A stretch of DNA of 64,000 bases, from NCBI GenBank assembly GCA_013214355.1, contig JABSSL010000084.1, forward strand, positions 1 through 64,000, read 5' to 3'. The stretch comes from Saprospiraceae bacterium. GTDB taxonomy: Bacteria; Bacteroidota; Bacteroidia; Chitinophagales; Saprospiraceae. The notes below the pieces were generated by a model that searched no databases, had not been told where the DNA came from, and was given only the letters and a program-made list of their open reading frames with translations. A program made the translations under genes and the position numbers. Numbering within the stretch: position 1 is the stretch's first letter; the number at the start of each line of letters is the position of its first letter. Shown here piece after piece: positions 24,612 through 32,300 of this stretch.

Positions 24612-24925
24612 TTATTGACTAATTGTTCAGCCTTATAAATCAGATAAGCTTCTTCCGCAAGTTCTTGCATTTCCGTGGCCTCATTGTAGGAAAAGACAAA
24701 GCGAACCCCGGACAAGGAAGTGTCTAGCCAAATGGTTTTGTGATTGTCCTTTCCCTCAAGGCGGTAGTATCGGCGAATATCCGATAGGGTGTGTATCAAT
24801 TTTTGGAATTCCTGTTCACTCTTAACTAGTGCTAAGTTGCCATATACGATCTGAAAGGTATTGCAACAGTCGCAAAAGGATACAAAACCGGTGCGCTTCT
24901 CTATGAGAACATTGTAGTTATCCAT
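24608..24925 (-). CDS. Small CxCC protein, DUF6686-like
   Basis: 105 residues with Cys-rich SFCDCCNTFQIVYGNLAL (C18, C20, C21) and a C-terminal helix after GVRFVFSYNEATEMQELAEEAY. It is clearly paralogous to the 108-residue protein at 37754 (TFQ..[FY]GN, GxxF..SY.E..E...L). I believe this is the family now called DUF6686, but could not check. The cysteines could bind a metal or haem. First of the coupled set leading into hemS. Confidence 0.6.
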   Translation of the reverse strand: MDNYNVLIEKRTGFVSFCDCCNTFQIVYGNLALVKSEQEFQKLIHTLSDIRRYYRLEGKDNHKTIWLDTSLSGVRFVFSYNEATEMQELAEEAYLIYKAEQLVNK

Positions 24926-24998
24926 GGGTTAAAATTTGAGGACCCTTTGGCTAATTAGTTTAAAGAAAAACTGTCATCTGTATTATCTAGATGAACAG

Positions 24999-25202
24999 CT
25001 ATTTATGTGATGATGATGGCAGCTCATATCTCCAGGTAAAAGGGATCAATTCGCTACCAGCCTGACAAAACACTTGGAAGCTGGATATCCCATCCAAATA
25101 GTCTGAAACTTTTTGAATAGAATAACCCGACTCTTCCAAGAAACTGGCTATAGATTCAATCTCATCATTAATTCCACTAGAATAGTTTCAACGATTAGGC
25201 AT
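24999..25202 (-). pseudogene. Disrupted small gene, nonsense at codon 5
   Basis: The - strand frame from ATG 25202 reads MPNR, TGA (25188-25190), then 62 codons without a stop (start NYSSGINDEIESIASFLEES, end FTWRYELPSSSHK). The residue pattern looks like an amphipathic helix followed by beta-strands, as in a real protein. No other ATG lies in the frame. It may be a broken small gene of the haem operon, or use an unusual start. No family recognised. Confidence 0.4.
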
Positions 25203-25551
25203 ATTAAATGCTAGTAACTGGTTAGAGCGGCTTCTAGACAGGAAACTAATTGGTTTACTCTCTAATTTTCCTATGCAAAATCTGTTCTCGCATCCTAATT
25301 AGCCCAAAATGCGCTGCCCAACTGAAGGCCTCTCAGATAAAAAACTAATATGCCATCCAGTTGAGCAGGTGTACATTCCTAACTAATAACTAATCATATT
25401 ATGCTATAATCATCTTCTAACTTCACGGATTCTCTTAGTCGCATTCTGGTATTGATCCATGTATCATTCGCGTGTTCATAGTTTTTGCAGATCATCAGAA
25501 TTTGCTCAAAGAAGATTCCTGCCCTCAAAAAAGAAGGCACATAATTTGGTT
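25203..25551. other. Intergenic, no gene seen
   Basis: AT-rich stretch between the disrupted small gene and the HmuY-like gene; frames on both strands are short. It probably holds the terminator of the HmuY-like gene and a promoter for the hemS set, but neither is clear, and no copy of the TTTAGA..TCTAAA palindrome is present. Confidence 0.4.
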
Positions 25552-26817
25552 TTATTTGATATAGACGCTTTTCACAAGTTGTCCTGAAGCTGCCTGCAAG
25601 CGAATCCAGTATTGTCCTGCTGGTAGCGCATTAGGTAATTCTAGTTCATAAGCATTCAATCCCACCTGCGTAGCCAATTGACGTTGCCAAAGTTGTTGAC
25701 CAAGTGTGTTGAATAAACTCACCTCTGCGTTGTTAAGTTGCTGGTCTAAATCCAAGCTTAGGGTGAATCGACCATCACTAATCGGATTTGGGAAAACGGA
25801 CCAAGAAGCTCCTTGCGGCCCCAAATCTCTATTAGAAGATAGAATACCCAAATCACTTTGCTCAAAAGTTGCAGTACCCGTCCCAGACCCTTCAAAGTCA
25901 ATGAATACTAATTTGTATAGTTGGTTATTTGGCATCTTCACTACATAGCTCAAGCTATCTGCTAAGATCCAGCCGGAAGTAAAGCTGAAGCCTTTCCAGT
26001 CTGAACCGATTACATCAATTCGATCCTCAAATGTTAATGATGTGTTTTGGTCCACCTCTTCAGCTGGCAAATCGTTAATTTCTGCTACCTCCAAGGTAGG
26101 GTGGCTCAGGATACCGGTTACATCATATGGCGTACCATCTGGCAAAAGAGCTCGGTATCGTCCAAAGAAAAGATCCCATTTGGCGGGAATGGTATTGATC
26201 GTAGAATTGGTGCTAAAAGAGAAATAGGCCATGCCAGCCTCTGAATGATCAGCCTTGTTAATGGTAGCAGACATTTCATTATTGCCATCCAAGTCGGCAT
26301 GTCTCAAGTAGTAGGTGGTAGCTACTAAGGAATCAATGATAAACTTCTTGTACGAACCATCACGCATGGCCATTACATATACCTTATTTCCAATCACTTG
26401 ATTGATGGCTGGGTTGTACATTCCCCATCCGTAATCTGCGAAGTTGGCTAGATCACGACCGTGATTTCCTGCACCCCATGACCAAGATTCCTCAGAATTG
26501 ACTAAGCGGTCCGTAAGTTCACTCTCTTGAAAAATATCATCGAAATTATTCGAAGGTGCAAAAAACAACTGTACAGGAGGAGGATTGTTATCCAAGCGAG
26601 CAGATTCATTCACGTGGATACCTGCATCCTGCACACCAAAAGCCGTAAAGGCTAAATCCCAGGAGTCGTTCGCTACGGCAGTAGGTGTAAAATCACTTAA
26701 CTGGAAGTAGACTTGATCATTGTATTGACTCCCGGTAGAGATTTCTCTGAATGTTTGAGCTTGTAAGGAGATAGTTCCAAAAACTAGTAGTAATAACAGA
26801 TGTAGATTTCCTTTCAT
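25552..26817 (-). CDS. HmuY-like haem-binding protein with T9SS tail
   Basis: Start moved to 26817 (MKGNLHLLLLLVFGTISLQAQ signal), because the longer frame would run through the operator at 26834-26850. The mature N-terminal part has the HmuY pattern: YNDQVYFQLSDFTP, then NDSWDLAFTAFGVQDAGIHVNES. A second similar unit, around AKWDLFFGRYRALL, follows. The C-terminal ~80 residues (FPNPISDGRFTLSLDLDQQ ... GQYWIRLQAASGQLVKSVYIK) are a type IX sorting domain. HmuY of Porphyromonas is a lipoprotein haemophore; here surface delivery would be by T9SS. It lies upstream of hemS and the receptor on the same strand. Confidence 0.7.
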   Translation of the reverse strand: MKGNLHLLLLLVFGTISLQAQTFREISTGSQYNDQVYFQLSDFTPTAVANDSWDLAFTAFGVQDAGIHVNESARLDNNPPPVQLFFAPSNNFDDIFQESELTDRLVNSEESWSWGAGNHGRDLANFADYGWGMYNPAINQVIGNKVYVMAMRDGSYKKFIIDSLVATTYYLRHADLDGNNEMSATINKADHSEAGMAYFSFSTNSTINTIPAKWDLFFGRYRALLPDGTPYDVTGILSHPTLEVAEINDLPAEEVDQNTSLTFEDRIDVIGSDWKGFSFTSGWILADSLSYVVKMPNNQLYKLVFIDFEGSGTGTATFEQSDLGILSSNRDLGPQGASWSVFPNPISDGRFTLSLDLDQQLNNAEVSLFNTLGQQLWQRQLATQVGLNAYELELPNALPAGQYWIRLQAASGQLVKSVYIK

Positions 26818-26833
26818 GTATTTTTTATTTTTA

Positions 26834-26850
26834 TTTAGACAAATTCTCAA
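26834..26850. promoter_or_regulatory. Fur-like palindrome, HmuY-like gene
   Basis: TTTAGACAAATTCTCAA, a TTTAGA-N5-TCTAAA variant with two mismatches in the right arm, 16 bp before the start at 26817. It fits a repressor operator. Confidence 0.6.
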
Positions 26851-26944
26851 TAGTGTGGAACAAAATTAAGCTCCATCATAAGATTGGACAATACCTATTT
26901 TTGGTAAAATTATAGGGAACTGTTAACTAATCGTTTATGGACAA

Positions 26945-26965
26945 TTAGGTAGGAAGGATACCTAA
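26945..26965. promoter_or_regulatory. TTAGGTA-N7-TACCTAA element
   Basis: Perfect 7-bp inverted repeat (26945-26951 and 26959-26965). Its 26958-26965 part is the octamer TTAGGTAT when read on the gene's (-) strand, about 117 bp upstream of the palindrome. A further TAGGTA follows at 26970-26975, so that TACCTA recurs at 23 bp on the - strand. Confidence 0.5.
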
Positions 26966-27102
26966 TGATAGGTAACAGCTATAATGCATTGCCAACTGGC
27001 CTGTGTCCCAGTTAAGGCAAAGTGTAACTCCCAGATACGGGATAATTTGTGGGATATCAAAAGACCAGAAACTTGATTACAATGGTTATTGCATTCAAAG
27101 TG

Positions 27103-27378
27103 TTAGGCCTCATCCTGCCACCATCGAATAGTAGGGACGATAATTAATAATAGGCTGAAGCAAAACATAAAAACGATGGACCAAATCACGAATCCGGTGA
27201 AAATCCCCCACTCGGTAAAATGTAGTAATGAAGCTACCGCGAACAGGAGATACCCCAAGGTTCTGGTCCACAATGTATTCTTTGTAGCTAAGTCTCTAAT
27301 CGACTGCCATTGCTTTGGGAAGTACTTTGATTTGCTATATAAAATAAAGCAGGCTAATCCTGTTAATATAATTGCCAT
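27103..27378 (-). CDS. Small membrane protein, DUF3325-like
   Basis: 91 residues with three helices: 1-14, about 39-53, and 58-84. The WTRTLGYLLFAVASLL..EWGIFTGFVIW stretch resembles DUF3325, whose proteobacterial members sit beside PepSY iron-transport proteins. Likely inner-membrane helper for metal uptake; the resemblance is by eye only. It is downstream of the methyltransferase-like gene (about 197 bp gap) on the same strand. Confidence 0.55.
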   Translation of the reverse strand: MAIILTGLACFILYSKSKYFPKQWQSIRDLATKNTLWTRTLGYLLFAVASLLHFTEWGIFTGFVIWSIVFMFCFSLLLIIVPTIRWWQDEA

Positions 27379-27575
27379 ATATAGTGTCTATACGAGGTTT
27401 AAAACGACGCAAAGGTAACGGAAGGACCAGAGACCGGCAATGCTCCAACCCTACCTAGAAAGGGGTGATATTTAGGTCTACATCCCGAAGTGCTTGCACC
27501 CCATTGGGATAGGTTTTCGATAATCCTTTTATACTTATTTCCATACTTCAGAACTTTTAGAAATGGCATAGTTGT

Positions 27576-28157
27576 TCAAAACTTTGGCATAAGACGCCCT
27601 GTCACCTGCATATAATCTTGGTATTGATCACCAAATTGCTGTAGCATCATTTGCTCTTCTTTGGCTACTCTTAGGAAGTATAGTACCCCAAAAAATAGCA
27701 AGCCACTGAGCCCCGCCACATAATTGTTGAGTAATAAGGCCTGTGCAATCACCAAAATCCAAATAGAGGTATACATGGGATGCCGAACCTTTTTGTACAC
27801 ACCTTTAGTAACCAGCGTATGTTCCGCTCTCATTTCCAAGGTGGGTGACCAGTTTAGTCCTAGATCCTTATGAGATCGGTAAAAGAGCCATAGTGTGATG
27901 GGGACCAAGACAACTCCCAGTATTTGTAAGGGTACCGGAAGGCTATAATTCGCAAAGGCTAAGAGGCTACTAAAGACATAAAACAGCGGAAGGATTGCCA
28001 TGCCTAAGAAGGCACCAAATAGCAGAAACTTCTCCAAGGTAGTCTTACGATCTACAGTGATATTGTTCTTCTTTTGTCGTCTTTCGTGTGGGGCCCTGAT
28101 CATCCAGGTACCGAACCAGATAAGCATAAAAACTACTTTTAAGATAATTGGATTCAT
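27576..28157 (-). CDS. Isoprenylcysteine-carboxyl-methyltransferase-like membrane protein (copy 1)
   Basis: Start moved to 28157 (MNPIILKVVFMLIWFGTW); the longer frame would cross the palindrome at 28246. About 193 residues, 4-5 helices, with the ICMT/PEMT SAM-binding C-terminus: LVTKGVYKKVRHPMYTSIWI (RHPxY motif) and EEQMMLQQFGDQYQDYM. Substrate unknown; bacteria lack prenylated proteins, so lipids or small thiols are more likely. It is paralogous to 37166-37744, and both copies lie beside Fur-like palindromes. It is divergent from the PchR-like regulator. Confidence 0.75.
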   Translation of the reverse strand: MNPIILKVVFMLIWFGTWMIRAPHERRQKKNNITVDRKTTLEKFLLFGAFLGMAILPLFYVFSSLLAFANYSLPVPLQILGVVLVPITLWLFYRSHKDLGLNWSPTLEMRAEHTLVTKGVYKKVRHPMYTSIWILVIAQALLLNNYVAGLSGLLFFGVLYFLRVAKEEQMMLQQFGDQYQDYMQVTGRLMPKF

Positions 28158-28245
28158 ACTGCTAGCTTTAACTGTTTTTTGTTTGTACAGACCTTGCTTT
28201 GAACAAGATTTGACGGAGAAAATGCCAAAAAATGCCTGTCGCTTG

Positions 28246-28262
28246 TTTAGAATCAATCTAAA
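28246..28262. promoter_or_regulatory. Fur-like palindrome between divergent genes
   Basis: TTTAGAATCAATCTAAA: perfect 6-bp arms with N5. It lies 86 bp before the AraC gene at 28348 and 89 bp before the methyltransferase start at 28157, so it can govern both. No TTAGGTAT octamer is present here. Confidence 0.7.
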
Positions 28263-28347
28263 TAAAGTGTATTATTGGACTCAATCTATGCTTATTTCGG
28301 ATTAGGCAGACAACGCAAAACGGAATAAAACCTACGCAAAAGAAACT

Positions 28348-29331
28348 ATGAAAGTCAGATTGCACAGCAATGACCTAAAGGAAATCATCGAGAGTAGCTT
28401 CCCTGAACAATTCAAGTCAAAGGAGGAGGGAGGCATTACTAAACGGAAGCATAACGCGCAATTGCTAGGAGGACGTGGTAGCTACCATGAGCTCTTCATG
28501 GAAAATATCCATATCGGCCATGGGGATATGAGTATGGCGAAGGACACAGAAATATGGTTTGACTCTGATATGGAAACGATAGAATTACACTTTGCCCTCT
28601 ACGGTACTACGCAAGCTGAAGACCTCGAGACTAAGAAGAATTATCAATTCAAATACAATCACCACAATATCATTTATGCTGCAGGATTCAGAGGTAAGAG
28701 TCAATACGTGGCAGAAAAAGGGGTACGCATATTTGAGATCAATCTGACTCCGCGATTTTTCCAACGCTTCTTACCAGAACAACATACTTACTACCGGCGT
28801 TTTCGGCAAATGCTGAAAGATCAGATGTCTGGAATGTTGAGCCCAATTAACCTGGCCATTACCCCCAAAATGCACCTAATTATAGAGGAGATACTCTCCT
28901 GTCAACGACAAGGAGCTTACCAACGGATGTTCATTGAATCTAAAGTAATTGAACTGCTAATGCTACAATTAGAGCAAATGGATACTCCGAGCGATTTATA
29001 TAGTTACTCTCTCAAGAAAAGAGATGTAGATAAAATACATGCCGTCAAGGAATACATCTCCGAAAATGTTGAGACACCTTGTACACTTTTAAACTTGGCC
29101 CGCCTTTTCCAAACCAATGAATATACCCTGAAGAAGGGCTTTAAAGAAGTGTTCGGCACCAGTGTTCATAGCTATTGGAATGGAATCCGGATGGAGCAGG
29201 CCAAACTATTATTGATCGAGCATCATTTGACGGTCAGCGAGGTAGCAGATCGGATTGGCTACAAAAACCCACAGCACTTTACCTCAGCCTTTAAGAAGAG
29301 ATATGGCTTTGTTCCCAGTCGACTAAAGTAA
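28348..29331 (+). CDS. PchR-like AraC regulator
   Basis: 327 residues. The N-terminal ~220 residues are a sensor like that of siderophore-responsive PchR-type regulators (FELHFALYGTTQ-like region, then RGKSQYVAEKGVRIFEINLTPRFFQRF). The C-terminus is a double HTH with LARLFQTNEYTLKKGFKEVFGTSVHSYW and VSEVADRIGYKNPQHFTSAFKKRYGFVPS. PchR relatives bind a ferric siderophore or haem and activate Fur-repressed receptor genes. Its own promoter carries a Fur-like palindrome, as expected. It is a natural candidate to bind the TTAGGTAT elements nearby. Confidence 0.82.
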   Translation: MKVRLHSNDLKEIIESSFPEQFKSKEEGGITKRKHNAQLLGGRGSYHELFMENIHIGHGDMSMAKDTEIWFDSDMETIELHFALYGTTQAEDLETKKNYQFKYNHHNIIYAAGFRGKSQYVAEKGVRIFEINLTPRFFQRFLPEQHTYYRRFRQMLKDQMSGMLSPINLAITPKMHLIIEEILSCQRQGAYQRMFIESKVIELLMLQLEQMDTPSDLYSYSLKKRDVDKIHAVKEYISENVETPCTLLNLARLFQTNEYTLKKGFKEVFGTSVHSYWNGIRMEQAKLLLIEHHLTVSEVADRIGYKNPQHFTSAFKKRYGFVPSRLK

Positions 29332-29370
29332 ATTGCATGTTTCTACCTATCTATTTGTCATCTTTAGGAT

Positions 29371-30687
29371 CTAGGTAGCTGGCGAAGTTTCCCTACTTGC
29401 TCTAGAAGGGTGCGGAATGGGTTTCAATCGAACCTTATAAATGTAATAGGCAGCAGCAATAAGAATGCCCCAACAGAGCACCACTGCTACGATCACGTGC
29501 CAAGCTACCTGATAGCGGAGGATAAGCGTAACAAACATCAGCAGGAACATCAGTATAGTAATCACGTAGTTGAAATATTTCCAAAAACCTTTGATTCGGG
29601 TCCTTTTCTCAGCTTGTAGCCGGATGGTTCGTTTGACCGCAATCCAAATACCTGATAAAACCAGAGAGGAAATACCAATTCCCATGAAGAACCAGATAAA
29701 CTTCGTCGTTAGACCTCCCCAGTAGCCGAAGTGTAAGGGATCGGCAATATCATTCAACCAGGTCGGGGTATTAATTTCTTTCGCATTTTGAGTAGCCAGC
29801 ACATCGAAAGTAAAGGGATCCAGATATACTCGATTAGCTCGAGCCCGAACCAAGGGAACCTCATTTTCCCCATAAACAAAGATTGGATTTCCGGTGGAGT
29901 GGGGAGGGCCTATCCGTTCCACCTTTAAGCCTGGTATCTGCTCTTTTGCAATAGCAATAGCCTGGTCATAATCTACGGTGTAAGTTAGGTTTTCCCATTT
30001 TTCCTCATCCGTTACCTCCACCTTAGGAACTTGATATCGAATGTACTTGCTCACACCTCCCACATCCGCCCGCTCAATAAAGTACCATATCCCAGTTACA
30101 GCAAACAGGAAGGCAAAAGGCACAGACCATAGACCGACTAATCGATGTAAACTTCGAAAAAACACCAAGATTCCTTTTCCTGTGATCAACTGGAAGAGTT
30201 TCTTATACCACTTCTTGTAGAAAAGTAAAGCTGTGACAAAAGCGAATAAGAGCAAGAACCCAAATAGCAGTACGGTGAAATGCCCAACTTGAAAGGGAAT
30301 AAACAGATAATAGTGCAGATCTCGAAAATACCGTTGAATAGTAATCTGAGCGTCTCCTTGAATTAATCCAGTGTGAGGATTAACAAAAACGTAGGTTCTG
30401 ACCCCTTCTTTTACTACATAAACGATATCCGCCAAATAGGCCGGCCCAGGGCTAGTCCAATAGACAATTTCACCCCCTGGATACTGTTCCTCGATGCGAT
30501 CTCGAATTTCGTTGCGTGGTGCAAGCGTCTCCTGCGGACTTACCCGCATACCGGGGGTAAACAGCCAATCTAGTTCATTGCTTAAAGTCGCGATCGTGCC
30601 CGAAAAACACACAATAAAGAACAAGATGCTAAACTGGATGCCAATCCAACTATGAATGCTAAAAAAGGTACGCTTATTCCATTTCAT
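29371..30687 (-). CDS. PepSY-TM iron-transport membrane protein
   Basis: 438 residues with four main helices and two periplasmic PepSY regions: the opening WNKRTFFSIHSWIGIQFSILFFIVCFSG helix, HRLVGLWSVPFAFLFAVTGIWYF, and WLNDIADPLHFGYWGGLTTKFIWFFMGIG. This is the PiuB family of iron-regulated inner-membrane proteins, thought to help reduce or release siderophore-bound iron in the periplasm. It is divergent from the ChaN-like gene, with a palindrome and octamer in the shared 278 bp. Confidence 0.85.
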   Translation of the reverse strand: MKWNKRTFFSIHSWIGIQFSILFFIVCFSGTIATLSNELDWLFTPGMRVSPQETLAPRNEIRDRIEEQYPGGEIVYWTSPGPAYLADIVYVVKEGVRTYVFVNPHTGLIQGDAQITIQRYFRDLHYYLFIPFQVGHFTVLLFGFLLLFAFVTALLFYKKWYKKLFQLITGKGILVFFRSLHRLVGLWSVPFAFLFAVTGIWYFIERADVGGVSKYIRYQVPKVEVTDEEKWENLTYTVDYDQAIAIAKEQIPGLKVERIGPPHSTGNPIFVYGENEVPLVRARANRVYLDPFTFDVLATQNAKEINTPTWLNDIADPLHFGYWGGLTTKFIWFFMGIGISSLVLSGIWIAVKRTIRLQAEKRTRIKGFWKYFNYVITILMFLLMFVTLILRYQVAWHVIVAVVLCWGILIAAAYYIYKVRLKPIPHPSRASRETSPAT

Positions 30688-30782
30688 GGATGTGTCAATT
30701 GTAACAGCAGGTCAATAGTAGCCGAGTTGTCTAATTGATAGGTGGTGATCAGCAAAAATCTAAAAATTTGGGCACTCACCCA

Positions 30783-30824
30783 ATACCTAAAGTTGAGCCT
30801 CTAGTCTACCTAAATATTGGTATT
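30783..30824. promoter_or_regulatory. Tandem ACCTAAA elements
   Basis: ATACCTAA (30783-30790) is TTAGGTAT on the other strand. TACCTAAA recurs 23 bp further on, the same 23-bp period seen on the - strand near 26950. It lies about 90 bp upstream of the palindrome at 30868. Confidence 0.5.
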
Positions 30825-30867
30825 GTACTGGTTTTACCCTCAAGGTTAAACGGTTCTATTATTCTTA

Positions 30868-30884
30868 TTTAGACTAATTACAGA
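30868..30884. promoter_or_regulatory. Fur-like palindrome, ChaN-like gene
   Basis: TTTAGACTAATTACAGA: perfect left arm, degenerate right arm. A possible -7 box, TACCTTCG (30892-30899), lies about 20 bp after the TTTAG of the palindrome, so a bound repressor would cover the -33 region. The ATG at 30966 is 81 bp downstream. Confidence 0.6.
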
Positions 30885-30965
30885 TAATTTATACCTTCGC
30901 TAATCACTTGTTTTATATGTTTAAGAGCAGTAATTACGTCCAATTCTCGCACTAAACATTTAATT

Positions 30966-31838
30966 ATGACTGTTACTTTACTTTGGAAAAAAATACAATG
31001 GCTTGTACTCATCTTTTGCCTCTCTGTGACTGCAGTGAACGGGCAAAAGAATCCAGCTTATCAGCTCTTTAAAGAGAATGGTAAAAAGGTGAGCTATGGC
31101 AAGATGCTAAAGCAAATTGAAAAGGCGGACATCGTCCTCTTTGGAGAGTACCACAATAATCCGATCTGCCACTGGCTTCAATTCGAGTTAGCAAAGGATT
31201 TAATGAACGATAAATTAGTAATCGGTGCGGAGATGTTTGAAAGGGACAATGAGCAGGCTCTAGCCAATTACCTAAGTGGCACTATCGATGGTAAGGCCTT
31301 GGATACCTTAGCTCGCTTGTGGCCCAATTACGAGACAGATTATCGCCCCGTAGTTGACTTAGCAAAAGAGGAAAAAATTCCCTTTGTGAGTACTAATATC
31401 CCTCGACGCTACGCCAACCTGGTATACCGAAAGGGGTTCGAAGGTCTAGATACCTTGAGCGCGGAGGAAAAATCCTGGATTGCTCCTTTGCCCGTTGCTT
31501 ACGACCCAGAACTCCCCGGCTATAAGGCGATGCTAGACATGATGCCAGGGCATGGTGGAGAAAACTTTCCCAAGGCACAAGCAATCAAGGACGTCACCAT
31601 GGCTCACTTTATTTTGGAGAATCACAAGCCTGGTGGTCTCTCCTTACACCTCAACGGTACCTACCATTCTGACAATTTTGAAGGGATACTCTGGTATCTA
31701 CGAGAAGAGCAACCCGATTTACAATACATAACCATTAGCACGGTAGAACAAAATCAACTCAAGCAGTTAGACCAAGAGCACAAGGGTAAAGCCAATTTCA
31801 TCCTGGTGATTCCAGAAACCATGACAAAAACCTACTAA
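30966..31838 (+). CDS. ChaN-family (haem-binding, Tiki-fold) protein
   Basis: 290 residues with a signal peptide ending NGQ and the family G-E-x-H motif in IVLFGEYHNNPICHWLQFELAKDL, plus GAEMFERDNEQALANYLSG and LHLNGTYHSDNFEGILWYL. ChaN of Campylobacter binds haem in dimers and is iron-regulated; the superfamily also includes proteases and erythromycin esterases. The Fur-like promoter supports a haem/iron role. There is no lipobox Cys, so it is likely soluble in the periplasm. Confidence 0.82.
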   Translation: MTVTLLWKKIQWLVLIFCLSVTAVNGQKNPAYQLFKENGKKVSYGKMLKQIEKADIVLFGEYHNNPICHWLQFELAKDLMNDKLVIGAEMFERDNEQALANYLSGTIDGKALDTLARLWPNYETDYRPVVDLAKEEKIPFVSTNIPRRYANLVYRKGFEGLDTLSAEEKSWIAPLPVAYDPELPGYKAMLDMMPGHGGENFPKAQAIKDVTMAHFILENHKPGGLSLHLNGTYHSDNFEGILWYLREEQPDLQYITISTVEQNQLKQLDQEHKGKANFILVIPETMTKTY

Positions 31839-31939
31839 AAGGCTTATCATAAAATTGAAAACTCGATAGGTTTGATGGTACGGTGAAGGAAGCTAAGAAG
31901 GCTGTGGAGAAGAAAATTGGGCAAGTCTAATTAAGACCT

Positions 31940-31963
31940 GCTGAGCACAGGTAGCTGCTCAGC
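31940..31963 (+). terminator. Hairpin after the ChaN-like gene
   Basis: GCTGAGCA (31940-31947) pairs with TGCTCAGC (31956-31963), 8-nt loop, followed by TTTCCCC. It stands about 100 bp past the stop, so it is a plausible but weak terminator. Confidence 0.4.
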
Positions 31964-32300
31964 TTTCCCCACAGCTAGGGGTTCAAGCTTTTCGGAATGC
32001 TAAAGTCGAGCTAAGTTCATGTTTGGTGATTGCCGACACCAAACCAATTCACTCACCGCAAAAAAATCAGCCACTGGATCTGTGGAATCCAGCGGCCGAA
32101 TGAAAATGATTAATCAACTTAAACTATATCATTCCTAATAAACTGCAATTTATTGACCTTGTTGCTATTGCAGCAGCACACTAAAAAGACACTATGATAG
32201 CTAGAGGTGGGCTCAACAGCATCCGATCTGCTGAGGTGGTGCAAACCTTAAAGGCTACCATAGCGTCAGGGGCGGGTAGGGCTGAGGGTAATGCCCCCTT
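31964..32300. other. Intergenic between convergent genes
   Basis: No firm gene. One 36-codon frame (32194-32304, +; MIARGGLNSIRSAEVVQ...) runs into the receptor's stop, but nothing supports its translation. No repeats noticed. Confidence 0.4.

Noticed and set aside
31866-31930. Short frame ending in a TVKEAKKAVEKKIGQV-like stretch
   Set aside because: Only about 20 codons with stops just upstream; likely chance.
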